Program-made: the position numbers and the translations under genes
The notes under the pieces: model-generated
The model's database searches: none
Told to the model about the DNA's origin: nothing
Seen by the model: the letters and a program-made list of their open reading frames with translations, nothing else
NCBI RefSeq assembly: GCF_002749975.1
Contig: NZ_PEIG01000013.1
Coordinates: forward strand, 62,001-126,000
Length of the DNA stretch: 64,000 nucleotides
Direction of reading: 5' to 3'
Source: Gloeocapsopsis sp. IPPAS B-1203
GTDB lineage: Bacteria > Cyanobacteriota > Cyanobacteriia > Cyanobacteriales > Chroococcidiopsidaceae
Part shown: one piece after another, positions 26,610-35,839 of the stretch
Position numbering within the stretch: position 1 is the first letter of the stretch
Layout of the letters: each line of letters opens with the position of its first letter

Positions 26610-27578
26610 GTGATTGTTCTATGGATTTTGGTCATCCTGGCAAGTGTGGCAGCGATCGTCTGGGGGGCAGAGACCTTTGCCGAGCATTTAGGCATGGCGG
26701 CTGTTCGGCTGCGTGTGAGCATGTTTGCATTAAGTTTGCTACTGGCAGGGGCAGAACCCGAAGAATTGGCGACAGCGGTAGCGGCGGCTGTGAAAGATGT
26801 GCCGGGAATTGCCTTTGGAGATGTAATTGGGGCTAATATTGCAATTTGTTTGGTAGCACTGGGAGTTGGGGCAGTCATTGCACCCTTGCCTTTCGGAAAG
26901 CATGTCAGACGCTACGCTCTATTCAGTGTGCCGATTGGAGCGATCGCAACTGCATTTGTGTGGAATGGACAGGTTGATCGCTTAGAAGGCGCATTACTGG
27001 TCGGACTATACATCCTTTACGTGGCGATAATCTGGATTGTAGAACGTCATCCCCCGACGCTAGGCGAAACTGAGGAACTTGAGGAAGCACAGGCAAAACT
27101 GGCGAACGCTGAAGGGGGTAACATTCAGTCTCGTATCAGCAAAGAACTACTCCTGGTTATAGCTGGGGTGATCGCAATGGCAATTGGAGCAATCCTGCTA
27201 GTTGAGGCGGTTCGTCAGATTAGTAATGTTGAGGAAACACAAACAAAGCTGGGACTGACGCTAGTTGGGTTTGCTACCGCGTTTGAATTGGTTGTCCTGA
27301 CTTGGTCATCATCGAGGCGGGGCATTTCTGAAGTGGTGGTTGCGGGAGTCGTTGGCTCTTTTGCCTATAACGTCACCATGACGCTGGGTACGGCTGCGAT
27401 TGCTCGTCCGCTGCAAGTGCTAGATGCGACAAATTTACACCTTTCCCTCCTTCTCATGCTGGCATCACTACTATTCGTTATCTTGCTGGCAATCCCAAAA
27501 GGTTTTTTGGATCGAATTGCAGGCAGTATTTTGTTGGCAGTTTATCTAGTGATTGTGGTCGTAATCCTGATGCAGTAA
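26610..27578 (+). CDS. Sodium/calcium exchanger family protein
   Basis: A 322-residue CaCA-superfamily antiporter starting at GTG 26610. Two inverted halves of about five helices are visible. The first alpha repeat reads AGAEPEELATA with GDVIGANI. The second reads VGFATAFELVVLTWSS with GSFAYNVTMTLG. The acidic residues at GAEPEE correspond to the ion site. It would exchange Ca2+ or another cation for Na+ or H+. It faces the ZIP gene at 27587, 8 bp away and convergent. Confidence 0.85.
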   Translation: MIVLWILVILASVAAIVWGAETFAEHLGMAAVRLRVSMFALSLLLAGAEPEELATAVAAAVKDVPGIAFGDVIGANIAICLVALGVGAVIAPLPFGKHVRRYALFSVPIGAIATAFVWNGQVDRLEGALLVGLYILYVAIIWIVERHPPTLGETEELEEAQAKLANAEGGNIQSRISKELLLVIAGVIAMAIGAILLVEAVRQISNVEETQTKLGLTLVGFATAFELVVLTWSSSRRGISEVVVAGVVGSFAYNVTMTLGTAAIARPLQVLDATNLHLSLLLMLASLLFVILLAIPKGFLDRIAGSILLAVYLVIVVVILMQ

Positions 27579-27586
27579 AGGCAGAA

Positions 27587-28318
27587 TTATTCTAGAAACA
27601 CTGACAACAATCCGAATAGCGCAAAACCACCTAAAAAGAGCAGCGTTGCAAATCGGGCTTCACCGTCTTGATGGGCTTCTGGGATAATTTCCTCCACAAC
27701 CAGGGTCGTGAGTATTCCGGCCGTAAAGGTCAACAGTGCCATCTTAACTAGCTCAGATTGTCCACGTATCAACCAATAGCCGATGGTTGCTCCTAAGAAG
27801 ATTGGAATCGCAAAAGCGGCCGCAATTTGGAACCGTCTGCGACGAGGGACACCTTGTCGCTTAAAGGCAATAATGGTAGCAAGTCCTTCCGGCACATCTG
27901 CTGGAACCTGACCTAATGCGAGAAGTAACCCTAACTCAGTGGCTATAGTTGAACCTGTCCCAATCATCACCCCATCGGTAAATAGATCCACCACCACTCC
28001 TAGAAAAATCATCGAGGCTCCAACATCTATATCACCGCTGCCAAACCGAGTTTTAACTAGTTGCGTAACCTGATCCACCACAATGAAGAAAAGACCACCT
28101 GCCACAAAGGAGAGGACGGTCATCAAGGGTGCATCCACTCGGAGAGATGCTGGAATCAGTTCGAGGGAGATAACCGCTACCACAACTCCTGTTGCAGCAT
28201 GAAGTGCCAAACTAAGAGCGCGATCAGACGCAATAATAAATTCTGCTAGTATCCCACCCGCAAAGTTGCCGAGTGCAGGTAATGCAGCAAATGCCAGCAC
28301 TGTCAAGAACTCATTCAT
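27587..28318 (-). CDS. ZIP-family metal transporter
   Basis: A 243-residue membrane protein with about eight helices. Key patches are LHAATGVVVAVISLELIP, FTDGVMIGTGS, VPADVPEGLATIIA and VVEEIIPEAHQDGE, as in ZIP (GufA-like) transporters. The usual HNxxEG is replaced by DxxTDG and DVPEG, so the metal site differs from that of the copy at 20702. It would carry divalent metals. Direction and substrate are not evident. Confidence 0.8.
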   Translation of the reverse strand: MNEFLTVLAFAALPALGNFAGGILAEFIIASDRALSLALHAATGVVVAVISLELIPASLRVDAPLMTVLSFVAGGLFFIVVDQVTQLVKTRFGSGDIDVGASMIFLGVVVDLFTDGVMIGTGSTIATELGLLLALGQVPADVPEGLATIIAFKRQGVPRRRRFQIAAAFAIPIFLGATIGYWLIRGQSELVKMALLTFTAGILTTLVVEEIIPEAHQDGEARFATLLFLGGFALFGLLSVFLE

Positions 28319-28526
28319 CCCCCACCTTGCGTTATAACTGAAAGAATTAGCCCAACCTTAGGAAGACGAGTAGGATTTAGAAACTCCCTTTTAATAGTGA
28401 AGATAAGAAGCGATCGCTTTGGTATATGCACGACCAGCATTGCCCTCTGCCAACGGAATGCTACAAAACGCAATTGCCTTAGTCCACAAATTGCTAACAC
28501 AGTAAAGCCAAGCTTTTGCACATAAT
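28319..28526. other. Intergenic region, no reliable gene
   Basis: About 200 bp upstream of the ZIP gene. A 68-codon minus-strand frame (28315-28521) is open but has no protein-like features. One GCGATCGC octamer is present. Confidence 0.3.
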
Positions 28527-28675
28527 CTATTCTGCTTTTTCATCCTTCACCTCTTTCAAATGCTTTGAAAGCTTTTGATAAAGGCTAATAACTATGATGA
28601 TCAACCAGACTGTAATAAACATTACGTCCTTCCCTAGGATATTTCACCAAGTGTTGGATCGCAATGCTCCGTTTT
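28527..28675 (-). pseudogene. 3' remnant of an ArsR/SmtB repressor
   Basis: The minus strand reads QHLVKYPREGRNVYYSLVDH, then after a one- or two-base slip ISLYQKLSKHLKEVKDE, ending at TAG 28527. This is the wing and last helix of an ArsR/SmtB protein, and the DNA closely resembles 43490-43590 in the intact gene. The 5' part is lost. It once may have regulated the ATPase whose remnant is at 23470-24316. Confidence 0.72.
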
Positions 28676-28689
28676 TTGATACCTATTAT

Positions 28690-28836
28690 CTACAATATGC
28701 GAACCAGTAAATTTAGGGCAGTTACTAAGACGACAGTGGCAAAAATCAGCAGCAGAATCTGTCGAATCTGCCAAATGATGTAGAGAGAAGCGATAAAAAT
28801 GACTAAGCCGAGCCATTTTCCTAAACCCCACCGCAC
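28690..28836 (-). pseudogene. N-terminal remnant of an AI-2E family transporter
   Basis: From GTG 28836 the minus strand encodes LGKWLGLVIFIASLYIIWQI and LLLIFATVVLVTALNLLVRIL, then stops at 28690. Two hydrophobic stretches separated by RQIL match the first helices of AI-2E (PerM-type) transporters. The rest was lost at the junction with the arsR remnant. Confidence 0.6.
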
Positions 28837-29061
28837 AATCTTCCTTTGGGCTGATGCTTGTTTGCTGATTATTTACAGAATGCCCGCACATCACTGAACT
28901 ACTGCCGCAAATTCATCCTCCTTAGGACACGATTTAGTTCATTACAAAAAGCAAAAAACAAAGAATATAGGACAAAAAACAAAAATCCTAACTTGTGATA
29001 GAGGCACAATTTACCACAACGGCTTCTAATGCGGGGTGTTGACTAACCCAGGCGATCGCTC
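28837..29061. other. Gap upstream of the CorC/TlyC gene
   Basis: 225 bp without a gene. It is AT-rich and should hold the promoter of 29062. A GCGATCGC lies directly before the ATG. Confidence 0.35.
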
Positions 29062-30372
29062 ATGACAGGTATAGTCTTGGAAATTCTGCTCATTCTGCTG
29101 CTCATTATTGGCAATGGTGTGTTTGCCATGTCAGAAATCGCCATTGTCTCTGCCCGAAAAGCTCGCTTGCAACAGCAGGTTAGTCAAGGAAAATCGGGAG
29201 CACGTGCCGCCTTAAAGCTAGCCAACTCACCCAGCCGCTTTCTCGCAACGGTACAAATTGGCATCACGCTGGTGGGTATTCTGGCAGGAGCGTTTGGTGG
29301 AGCTACAATCGCCGAAAAATTGGCAGAAGCTTTACGTTTAGTTCCTGTGCTTGTTCCCTACAGCGATGCGCTGGCATTTGGCATTGTAGTGATCGGTATC
29401 ACGTATTTGTCGCTAGTGATTGGCGAATTGGTACCCAAAGAGGTAGCTTTGAACAATCCAGAAGGCATCGCCTCCAAAGTGGCTCAACCGATGCAATTGT
29501 TATCTAAAGTGACTGCACCGATTGTACGTGTATTAAGCGTTTCCACCCAAGCCGTTGTAAAATTATTAGGAGTTCGCGCCTCTGAGGAGCCGCCAGTTAC
29601 CGAGGATGAAATCCGGCTGCTCATCCGTCAGGGCACCGAGATCGGCACCTTTAAGCCAGCAGAGCAAGATATTGTAGAGCGAGTATTTCGCCTAGATGAT
29701 TTGCCCGTCAGCGCTATTATGACACCGCGCAGCCGGATTGTCTGGCTAGATTTGAAAGAGTCGTTCGAGCAAAATCATCAAAAGATTGCCAGCAGTATTC
29801 ACTCTCGTTTTCCCGTATGTCAAGGTAGCTTAGATGAAGTTTTGGGTATTGTACTGATTAAGGATTTGTACGTTCATCGTACCGCAGAACCCTCAACTAA
29901 TTTAACGAACTTCTTACAGCGACCGTTATTTATCCCTGAAAGTTTGTGGGCGCTGAAGGTGCTGGAGATGTTTAAGCAAACAGAAATGCACATGGCGCTA
30001 GTGGTAGATGAATATGATGTAGTGCAAGGATTAGTTACACTGAACGATATTTTGGAGGCGATTGTAGGGGATATTCCATCCGCTGGAGAACAGAATGAAC
30101 CCCAGGCAATTAGGCGTGACGATGGTTCATGGCTATTAGATGGTATGTTGTCGATTGATGAGTTCCAACAAGTGTTGAGTCTTGATGATTTACCTGGAAT
30201 TAGAAGAGGACATTACCAGACCCTAGGTGGTTTTATAATTGCTCATCTGGGTCGTATTCCTACCTCTGCCGACCATTTTGAATGGCAAGGACTACGCTTT
30301 GAAGTAGTGGATATGGATGGCAATCGCGTGGATAAAGTGTTAGTCACTCCTACGCATTTTTCTCCTTACTAA
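29062..30372 (+). CDS. CNNM/CorC (hemolysin-type) membrane protein
   Basis: A 436-residue protein with an N-terminal DUF21 membrane domain of about four helices (GNGVFAMSEIAIVSARKARL, ATVQIGITLVGILAG). Two CBS domains follow (about 215-330: SAIMTPRSRIVWLD and ALVVDEYDVVQGLVTLND), then a C-terminal CorC_HlyC domain (DGSWLLDGMLSIDEF). Members transport or regulate Mg2+ or other divalent cations. The annotation hemolysin is historical. It precedes the MscS gene by 28 bp, so the two probably form an operon. Confidence 0.9.
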   Translation: MTGIVLEILLILLLIIGNGVFAMSEIAIVSARKARLQQQVSQGKSGARAALKLANSPSRFLATVQIGITLVGILAGAFGGATIAEKLAEALRLVPVLVPYSDALAFGIVVIGITYLSLVIGELVPKEVALNNPEGIASKVAQPMQLLSKVTAPIVRVLSVSTQAVVKLLGVRASEEPPVTEDEIRLLIRQGTEIGTFKPAEQDIVERVFRLDDLPVSAIMTPRSRIVWLDLKESFEQNHQKIASSIHSRFPVCQGSLDEVLGIVLIKDLYVHRTAEPSTNLTNFLQRPLFIPESLWALKVLEMFKQTEMHMALVVDEYDVVQGLVTLNDILEAIVGDIPSAGEQNEPQAIRRDDGSWLLDGMLSIDEFQQVLSLDDLPGIRRGHYQTLGGFIIAHLGRIPTSADHFEWQGLRFEVVDMDGNRVDKVLVTPTHFSPY

Positions 30373-30400
30373 GTCATCGCTTGTTTAACAAGGAGCGTAA

Positions 30401-31768
30401 TTGATTCATACCAGTATCAGAAGCCTCGTGAACGCCTCTACAAAACGATTATTGCTGCGATCAGTTGCCACCGTGCTGGTGATTCTGCTATTTCTTCCTA
30501 GTGCTGTTGCTCAGGCAGAACAAGTAACAGTGCGTCTGGACGGACAAGCAGTATTCCGAGTAGGGGAAGTTGGAAAATTGGATGCGGCAGTACGCGTCCG
30601 GCAGATTGAGCGTCGCATGAATCGCTTGTTGGAAAATCCTGAGGCAATTGCACCACCTCGGATTGAACCTACGAACGCAAATAATACTGATCGTGTAATT
30701 ACGATCGCCGGTGTGCCAGTAGTGACGGTGACAGAAACCGATGCTCAAGATAACCTAACAACGGTGAGTGTGCTGGCGACGCAGTGGTCACAAGCGATTG
30801 ACACAGCCTTAAAACGCGCCAGCGAACGCCGCCTTTCTCCAGGAGGACGCTTTATCGCAGAAGTCCAAGCATCGATCGAAACAGCTTTTGGACGACTGAT
30901 TGAATCTGCCATTGTGATTATTCCACGCGCCCTCGCTGCTCTGTTGGTGATTGGATTGTTTTGGGCGATCGCTACCTTCGTTCGTTGGTTGATGCGGATC
31001 ATCTTTCGTCGCATTGTGGAAGACCTCACCATTGAGAATTTGATTAAGCAGGTCGCTTACTATGCGGTTTGGATCTTAGGCTTCATCGTGGCACTCGATG
31101 CCTTTGGGTTTGACCCGCAAGCAGTTGCCACAGGTTTAGGGTTGACCAGTTTGGCACTGGGGTTTGCACTTAAAGACATTCTCTCTAATTTCATTAGCGG
31201 TCTTTTGATTCTGGTATTGCGTCCGTTTGAGTTAGGCGATCAAATTATCGTGGGGGAAACAGAAGGTAATGTCGAACGGATTGATCTAAGAGCAACGCAA
31301 CTTCGCACCTATGATGGTCGGGTGGTACTGGTGCCCAATGCTGAAGTATTTACCTCGCGCATTATCAATAACACGGCGGCTCCGATTCGTCGAGGCAGTG
31401 TGGCGCTTTTTATTGGCTATGATAGCGATCTTCAAAAAGCGATCGGCGTGATTCAAAAAGCTGCTCAAGCAACTAATGGCGTGCTGGAAGAACCCGCCCC
31501 CTCTGTTCGAGTTCAGGAGCTAGGACAAGATGACATTATCATTGAAGCTCGGTTCTGGACAGACTCTCGCCGATCAGACTTTGTAGCAACCAGTTCTCAA
31601 GTTAGACAAGCGATCGTGGCGGCACTCAAAGAAGCCGAGATTGGGCTACCCGACCCTGACGTGCGGATTTTAGTTCCACGTCATTCAGAGCGTTGGCGTT
31701 CGGCGTTGGCGTGGAAACCATCTTCCATCAAACCTAACCGAATGGACAGGAATAAACCCTCCCCTTAA
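30401..31768 (+). CDS. MscS-type mechanosensitive channel
   Basis: A 455-residue protein. TTG 30401 opens the frame, and GTG 30428 (VNASTKRLL) is an alternative and gives a neat signal peptide ending AVAQAEQ. A periplasmic region (about 45-165) is followed by three membrane helices. The pore helix and beta domain of MscS read GLTSLALGFALKDILSNFIS and LRPFELGDQIIVGETEGNVE, with VPNAEVFTSRIINN. It would open under turgor or serve small-ion flux. Linked to the upstream CNNM gene. Confidence 0.87.
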   Translation: MIHTSIRSLVNASTKRLLLRSVATVLVILLFLPSAVAQAEQVTVRLDGQAVFRVGEVGKLDAAVRVRQIERRMNRLLENPEAIAPPRIEPTNANNTDRVITIAGVPVVTVTETDAQDNLTTVSVLATQWSQAIDTALKRASERRLSPGGRFIAEVQASIETAFGRLIESAIVIIPRALAALLVIGLFWAIATFVRWLMRIIFRRIVEDLTIENLIKQVAYYAVWILGFIVALDAFGFDPQAVATGLGLTSLALGFALKDILSNFISGLLILVLRPFELGDQIIVGETEGNVERIDLRATQLRTYDGRVVLVPNAEVFTSRIINNTAAPIRRGSVALFIGYDSDLQKAIGVIQKAAQATNGVLEEPAPSVRVQELGQDDIIIEARFWTDSRRSDFVATSSQVRQAIVAALKEAEIGLPDPDVRILVPRHSERWRSALAWKPSSIKPNRMDRNKPSP

Positions 31769-32172
31769 GAGCTAAAACACAGAAATTTCATGAGCATGGG
31801 ACTGGCTTCTAACAGGCAATGCACTTGATGGAGGAGGTCTGTTTAATATAGCAATTTAATATAGCGATGGCTCGATCGTGCAGTTGACCGCTTTGGGCGG
31901 CTTTGGAAATGCTGCGTTGACTTACTCCAACAGCAATACAAACCCAAGTTTTTCTTTGATAGCAAAATAGGGAGCGATCGCCTCACATCTCGTTAATTTC
32001 TCAAAGCTCTAAACCTCTGATTTGCATTGTAATTGAGCAATGTTGGATTTGCCAAACGAAAACCATTAAGAACCATAATGCTTCATAAAGTCTTACTAAA
32101 ATTTTTGCTAGTTTAGTAAATACAGCATATCCCCCCTGGGGGCATACTTCTAAAATTTTACAAACCAGAATT
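31769..32172. other. Intergenic region upstream of the NrsD-like gene
   Basis: 404 bp with no gene. It holds a GCGATCGC and, at its right end, a GC-rich dyad described separately. A plus-strand stretch at about 31838-31865 has the short repeat ATAGC-AATTTAATATAGC. Confidence 0.4.
32128..32146 (+). promoter_or_regulatory. C/G-tract dyad, possible CsoR/RcnR-type operator
   Basis: TAT-C-CCCCC-C-T-GGGGG-C-ATA is an inverted repeat with A/T ends and a C5/G5 core, 27 bp before the NrsD-like start. DUF156 repressors (CsoR, RcnR, InrS) bind sites of this form. No such regulator is encoded in the window, so it would act in trans. Confidence 0.45.
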
Positions 32173-33561
32173 ATGCAGACCTTCCAACTGCTCCGGAGTC
32201 TCCGAAACCCAATTTTTGCTCGTCTATATACAGCACAAGTGACCAATTTACTAGGGGATGCGCTCACCTGGTTAGGGTTAGCATTGCTGGCATTTGAGGA
32301 GGCTGGCAATAATTCAGCCGTTGTGCTGTCAGGAGCCTTGACTTTACGAGTTACTGCCTTTGTTCTGTTGTCGCCATTTGCTGGGGTGCTTGCCGATCGC
32401 CTTGATCGCAAAACTATCCTTGTGACAACTCACTTAGCACGGATGGGAATCGTCAGCTTACTGCCATTTGTGAATGCAGTTTGGCAGATTTATGCAATCG
32501 TCTTTGCTTTAAATGTCTTTTACGCATTCTTCACGCCAACCTATCAAGCGACGATTCCGCTAGTGACAGGGCAAGAGGACTACCCCCAGGCGATCGCCCT
32601 TTCTAGTGCTACCTTTCAACTCCTGGGCGTTCTGGGTCCAGGGATTGCAGGCGCGATCGCAGCCTTTGTTGGAGCAAGGCAAGTCTTTTTTCTAGATGCC
32701 TTCACATTTCTAATCGCTGCGATTTTAATTATCACATTGCCTGGTCAACTGCGAGTTGAACAAGCAGCCGCTCAAAACCGCTCATCAGGTCGAACATGGC
32801 AAGACATTCAGGCAGGAACAACTCGCCTATTTGCCGATCGATATTTGCGATATGCGTTAGCAATGCAACTAGTGACTTCTGTGACAGGAGCCATGATTCT
32901 AGTCAATACTGTGGGCTATGTACAGGGTGTGCTCAAGCTAGGTAGTGTACAGTACGGTTGGGTAATGGGTGCATTTGGTATTGGAGCAACTCTTGCTGCT
33001 GCTACTGTTGGATCGTTAGGACAGCATTGGACGCGCACAACCATTATTTTGCTAGGAGCCAGCTTAATTACGACCGCGCTCCTCCCTGCCAGTTACGTTA
33101 AACTCCCATTTCTTTTAGTGCTGTGGTTAGTAGCAGGGGCAGGACAAACGTTAGTGAATGTGTCTGCTCAGACATTGATTGCTGACCGCACCCCAACCGA
33201 ATTTCAAGGGCGAGTCTATGGTGCCCAGTTTGCCTGGAGCCATTTATGGTGGTTATTTTCCTATCCTCTAGCAGGCTGGTTGGGTAGTTATCGAGAAGAT
33301 ACGTCTTTTCTCTACGGTAGTTTGTTTGGTTTAGTTCTTCTCGTGATGATTCAACTGATTCTTTCGCCGAAAGAACAGAAGTATGTCCATAAAAGCTATT
33401 GGCATGAGCACGAACATACTCACGATGAACATCACCGACATGAGCATCATCCCAGCATTTTAGTAACAGAACCTCATAGGCATCCCCATCAACACGGCTC
33501 ACTTCGTCATGCCCATGCCTACTCTGGATTACACCATCATTATGATTGTGAACATGATTAG
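32173..33561 (+). CDS. NrsD-like MFS exporter with His-rich tail
   Basis: A 462-residue major facilitator superfamily protein with 10-12 helices (LLGDALTWLGLALLAFEEAG, GVLADRLDRKTILV). The last 65 residues are packed with His, Asp and Glu (HEHEHTHDEHHRHEHH, HRHPHQHGS, LHHHYDCEHD), ideal to bind Ni2+ or Co2+. This layout is that of the cyanobacterial nickel exporter NrsD. The adjacent C/G-tract dyad fits a nickel-type repressor. Substrate assignment is inference. Confidence 0.8.
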   Translation: MQTFQLLRSLRNPIFARLYTAQVTNLLGDALTWLGLALLAFEEAGNNSAVVLSGALTLRVTAFVLLSPFAGVLADRLDRKTILVTTHLARMGIVSLLPFVNAVWQIYAIVFALNVFYAFFTPTYQATIPLVTGQEDYPQAIALSSATFQLLGVLGPGIAGAIAAFVGARQVFFLDAFTFLIAAILIITLPGQLRVEQAAAQNRSSGRTWQDIQAGTTRLFADRYLRYALAMQLVTSVTGAMILVNTVGYVQGVLKLGSVQYGWVMGAFGIGATLAAATVGSLGQHWTRTTIILLGASLITTALLPASYVKLPFLLVLWLVAGAGQTLVNVSAQTLIADRTPTEFQGRVYGAQFAWSHLWWLFSYPLAGWLGSYREDTSFLYGSLFGLVLLVMIQLILSPKEQKYVHKSYWHEHEHTHDEHHRHEHHPSILVTEPHRHPHQHGSLRHAHAYSGLHHHYDCEHD

Positions 33562-33710
33562 CAAAAAATCTTGTTTATAGAGACAGGGATTTGAGGGCTG
33601 GCTCCAAGAGTAACTCTCAATAATGAAAATTCCTTAGAGAAGTTTCATTTGGCTGTTTAGCAGATTGGGGTTTTGGCAAAGACAGCGATTTAGATGTAGC
33701 TTATAAATGA

Positions 33711-33726
33711 GTAAGCACTTGCTTAC
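33711..33726. promoter_or_regulatory. TetR-type operator candidate
   Basis: GTAAGCA-CT-TGCTTAC is a perfect 7-2-7 dyad, 66 bp upstream of the Coq4-like gene that precedes a TetR gene. Short dyads of this form are typical for TetR/AcrR repressors, so autoregulation of the pair is likely. Confidence 0.5.
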
Positions 33727-33791
33727 ATAAGCAAGCTATTGTAGGATCGTCTTGTTTATCTTTAAAATGTCATTCTGTATAGAAGTACAAA

Positions 33792-34232
33792 ATGAATAAA
33801 TGTTTTGATGATTCAATAACTCTAAGCAGAGCAATTCAGGAATTGCGTGCATTAGAGCAAGAGGGCAACATGGCAGACAAATTGCCAGCAGAAGTCCTAC
33901 ACATATTTGACCAGCATGATGCTGTACATATCTTGTTTAATTGCGGTACTTCTCTGGAAGATGAAATTGCTGCACATGTCTGGATGCTCTTTGCCACAAC
34001 AGCGGACATTGGCGAGATGCATCGCACAGTCGCTACCCAACAGCACCGCAGTGTCTTGTCTAGCATTGGGCACCTCAAATTGCTAAGCACATGGTTTTTC
34101 TGCCTTCCACGTGTCATTGGTATCATCTTCAAGAGCTTACGTATGAAAAAGAAGCTAGCTGTTGAGAATCTCTCCAAACTTAAGGAACAATCCATTCTTG
34201 AAATTCGCCGAGAACACGGCATCCTTTTGTGA
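33792..34232 (+). CDS. Coq4-like protein
   Basis: A 146-residue protein with no clear signal peptide. HDAVH at about residue 42, followed after exactly eleven residues by Glu, matches the HDxxHx11E signature of the Coq4 family, ubiquinone biosynthesis proteins that bind a metal and a lipid. The rest is helical, with a hydrophobic stretch STWFFCLPRVIGIIF. It is followed by a TetR gene, and a dyad precedes it. The family call rests on one motif and overall helix content. Confidence 0.5.
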   Translation: MNKCFDDSITLSRAIQELRALEQEGNMADKLPAEVLHIFDQHDAVHILFNCGTSLEDEIAAHVWMLFATTADIGEMHRTVATQQHRSVLSSIGHLKLLSTWFFCLPRVIGIIFKSLRMKKKLAVENLSKLKEQSILEIRREHGILL

Positions 34233-34295
34233 AAAGGAGAATGCAAACATTGTGCAAAAACTTACTTGAACAATCTAAAACTCGCTGTAAACTCA

Positions 34296-34874
34296 ATGCC
34301 CCGCACTAAAACCATCACAGATGAAGAAATTCTTGCTGTGGCGCGATCGCTCTTCATCAAAGAAGGAGCGAAAGCTTCGACACGGACGCTTGCTAAAGTG
34401 GTAGGGATCTCTGAAGCTGTTATTTTCCAGCGATTTGGTACGAAAGAGGAGCTGTTCTTTGCCGCGATGGTGCTGCCAGAAGCGCAACTTGAGGTAATGT
34501 TCAACGTTCAACCTGGTAAGAAACAAGTAACGACAAACCTCAAATTAATTAGCTTGCAGATTGTTTCCTATTTCCGTGAGGTGATGCCAGTCTTTTTATC
34601 TCTCATCAGTCATCCATCCTTTAATATGCAAACTTTTTTGCAACATCATACGATGCCTGCGATGCAAATCGGAAATGAGTTAACAGCATATTTGACTGCT
34701 GAGTTAAATTTAGGGCGAATATATACAGATAATGCTGCGGTAACAGCAACAGTTTTACTTTCGCACTTACACAATTTAGTTTTGTCTGAAACCATTGGTG
34801 CTCATCAACCCATTGATACCGATCGTGCTATTTCTGATGCGATCGCGGTGTTGTGGAACGGACTAGCTCCGTGA
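34296..34874 (+). CDS. TetR/AcrR-family repressor
   Basis: About 192 residues from ATG 34296 (MPRTKTITDEE). TTG 34266 in the same frame is less likely. The N-terminal helix-turn-helix has ILAVARSLFIKEGAKAST and VVGISEAVIFQRFGTKEELF. The C-terminal ligand domain is helical and variable. It probably represses the Coq4-like gene and itself through the dyad at 33711. Ligand unknown. Confidence 0.85.
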   Translation: MPRTKTITDEEILAVARSLFIKEGAKASTRTLAKVVGISEAVIFQRFGTKEELFFAAMVLPEAQLEVMFNVQPGKKQVTTNLKLISLQIVSYFREVMPVFLSLISHPSFNMQTFLQHHTMPAMQIGNELTAYLTAELNLGRIYTDNAAVTATVLLSHLHNLVLSETIGAHQPIDTDRAISDAIAVLWNGLAP

Positions 34875-35066
34875 AGTCCTAACGATGACTTTACGGTTTT
34901 TGAGAGTAAAAGTAAATGATTAGTCTTAAGCTACACACAGAAATCATCTCTAGCTAGCGAAAGGAATATTTAGGATTGCTTAATCTGACAAACCAAGTCC
35001 TGTCACAAAGCAAGCGTCTCTCTCGTCTTGATTATGTAAGCCTGTTTCTAGCTATGAGCGATCGCC

Positions 35067-35765
35067 ATGATTGAAATGATTGACACATTCGTCCGCTTTG
35101 ACACAGTGTTAAGTCAAACAGCTCCTAAAATTGCCAGTCGTTTACAGCCTGGATTAACAGCCGTTGAAATTGAGAAGCAAATCGCTGCATTCTCATGGGT
35201 ACTGCCCCAAGATATTCACGATTTATATCAATGGCACAATGGGCTTTCTGGCACTTCAGAAAAATTGAATTTAGCTGAAAAATTTCTGCGACTCAAAGGG
35301 AAATGGCACGGTGAATTAGCAGGGCGAGAGAACGAAGTCCATCTGCTATTTGAAGGGCGGCTCATCGTCGCAAAGTTTTTGCCCTTGGAATATGCCCTGG
35401 CGGGGCATCGTCATCTCAAGCTTGGTAGGTGTTTGATTAATTTACTGCCGATCGCCATTCTAAATGACAGCAGCACTACTATCTATTGCATGATTCGATT
35501 AGATACAGAGTCGCCGACCCTGTACTGTGCGAATGGAACGAACTTGCCTCCGATAAGAGTAACGGAAGCTTTTTTGTCTACTCAACTTCAATTTACTGGA
35601 TTAAGTCACTTAGTTGCTTTGTTAACCGACTGTTTTGAACAGGGTGTTCAACCTCCCTCAATTAGCCAGAAAGGTCAGGGGATAAGGGCAGTCGACTGTG
35701 AAATTGATTCGGTACTGTTTGCCCAACTTCTTCAACAATTTAGAAGCAAGAACATCACGCAATAG
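35067..35765 (+). CDS. SMI1/KNR4-like protein
   Basis: A 232-residue cytosolic protein. LPQDIHDLYQWHNGLSG near residue 50 is the hallmark of the SMI1/KNR4 family. Such proteins are common as immunity proteins or hubs, and the family name says little about function. No toxin gene was seen beside it. It precedes the azoreductase gene by 74 bp on the same strand. Confidence 0.72.
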   Translation: MIEMIDTFVRFDTVLSQTAPKIASRLQPGLTAVEIEKQIAAFSWVLPQDIHDLYQWHNGLSGTSEKLNLAEKFLRLKGKWHGELAGRENEVHLLFEGRLIVAKFLPLEYALAGHRHLKLGRCLINLLPIAILNDSSTTIYCMIRLDTESPTLYCANGTNLPPIRVTEAFLSTQLQFTGLSHLVALLTDCFEQGVQPPSISQKGQGIRAVDCEIDSVLFAQLLQQFRSKNITQ

Positions 35766-35839
35766 CATTAGAGGATGATGTCACAACACAAGGTAGTGTT
35801 TCGTCCTTTAAAAGTAGATATCTAAAATGAAACCCTCTG

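Noticed and set aside
28315-28521. 68-codon minus-strand frame
   Set aside because: No signal, motif or recognisable family, and it overlaps the ZIP start.
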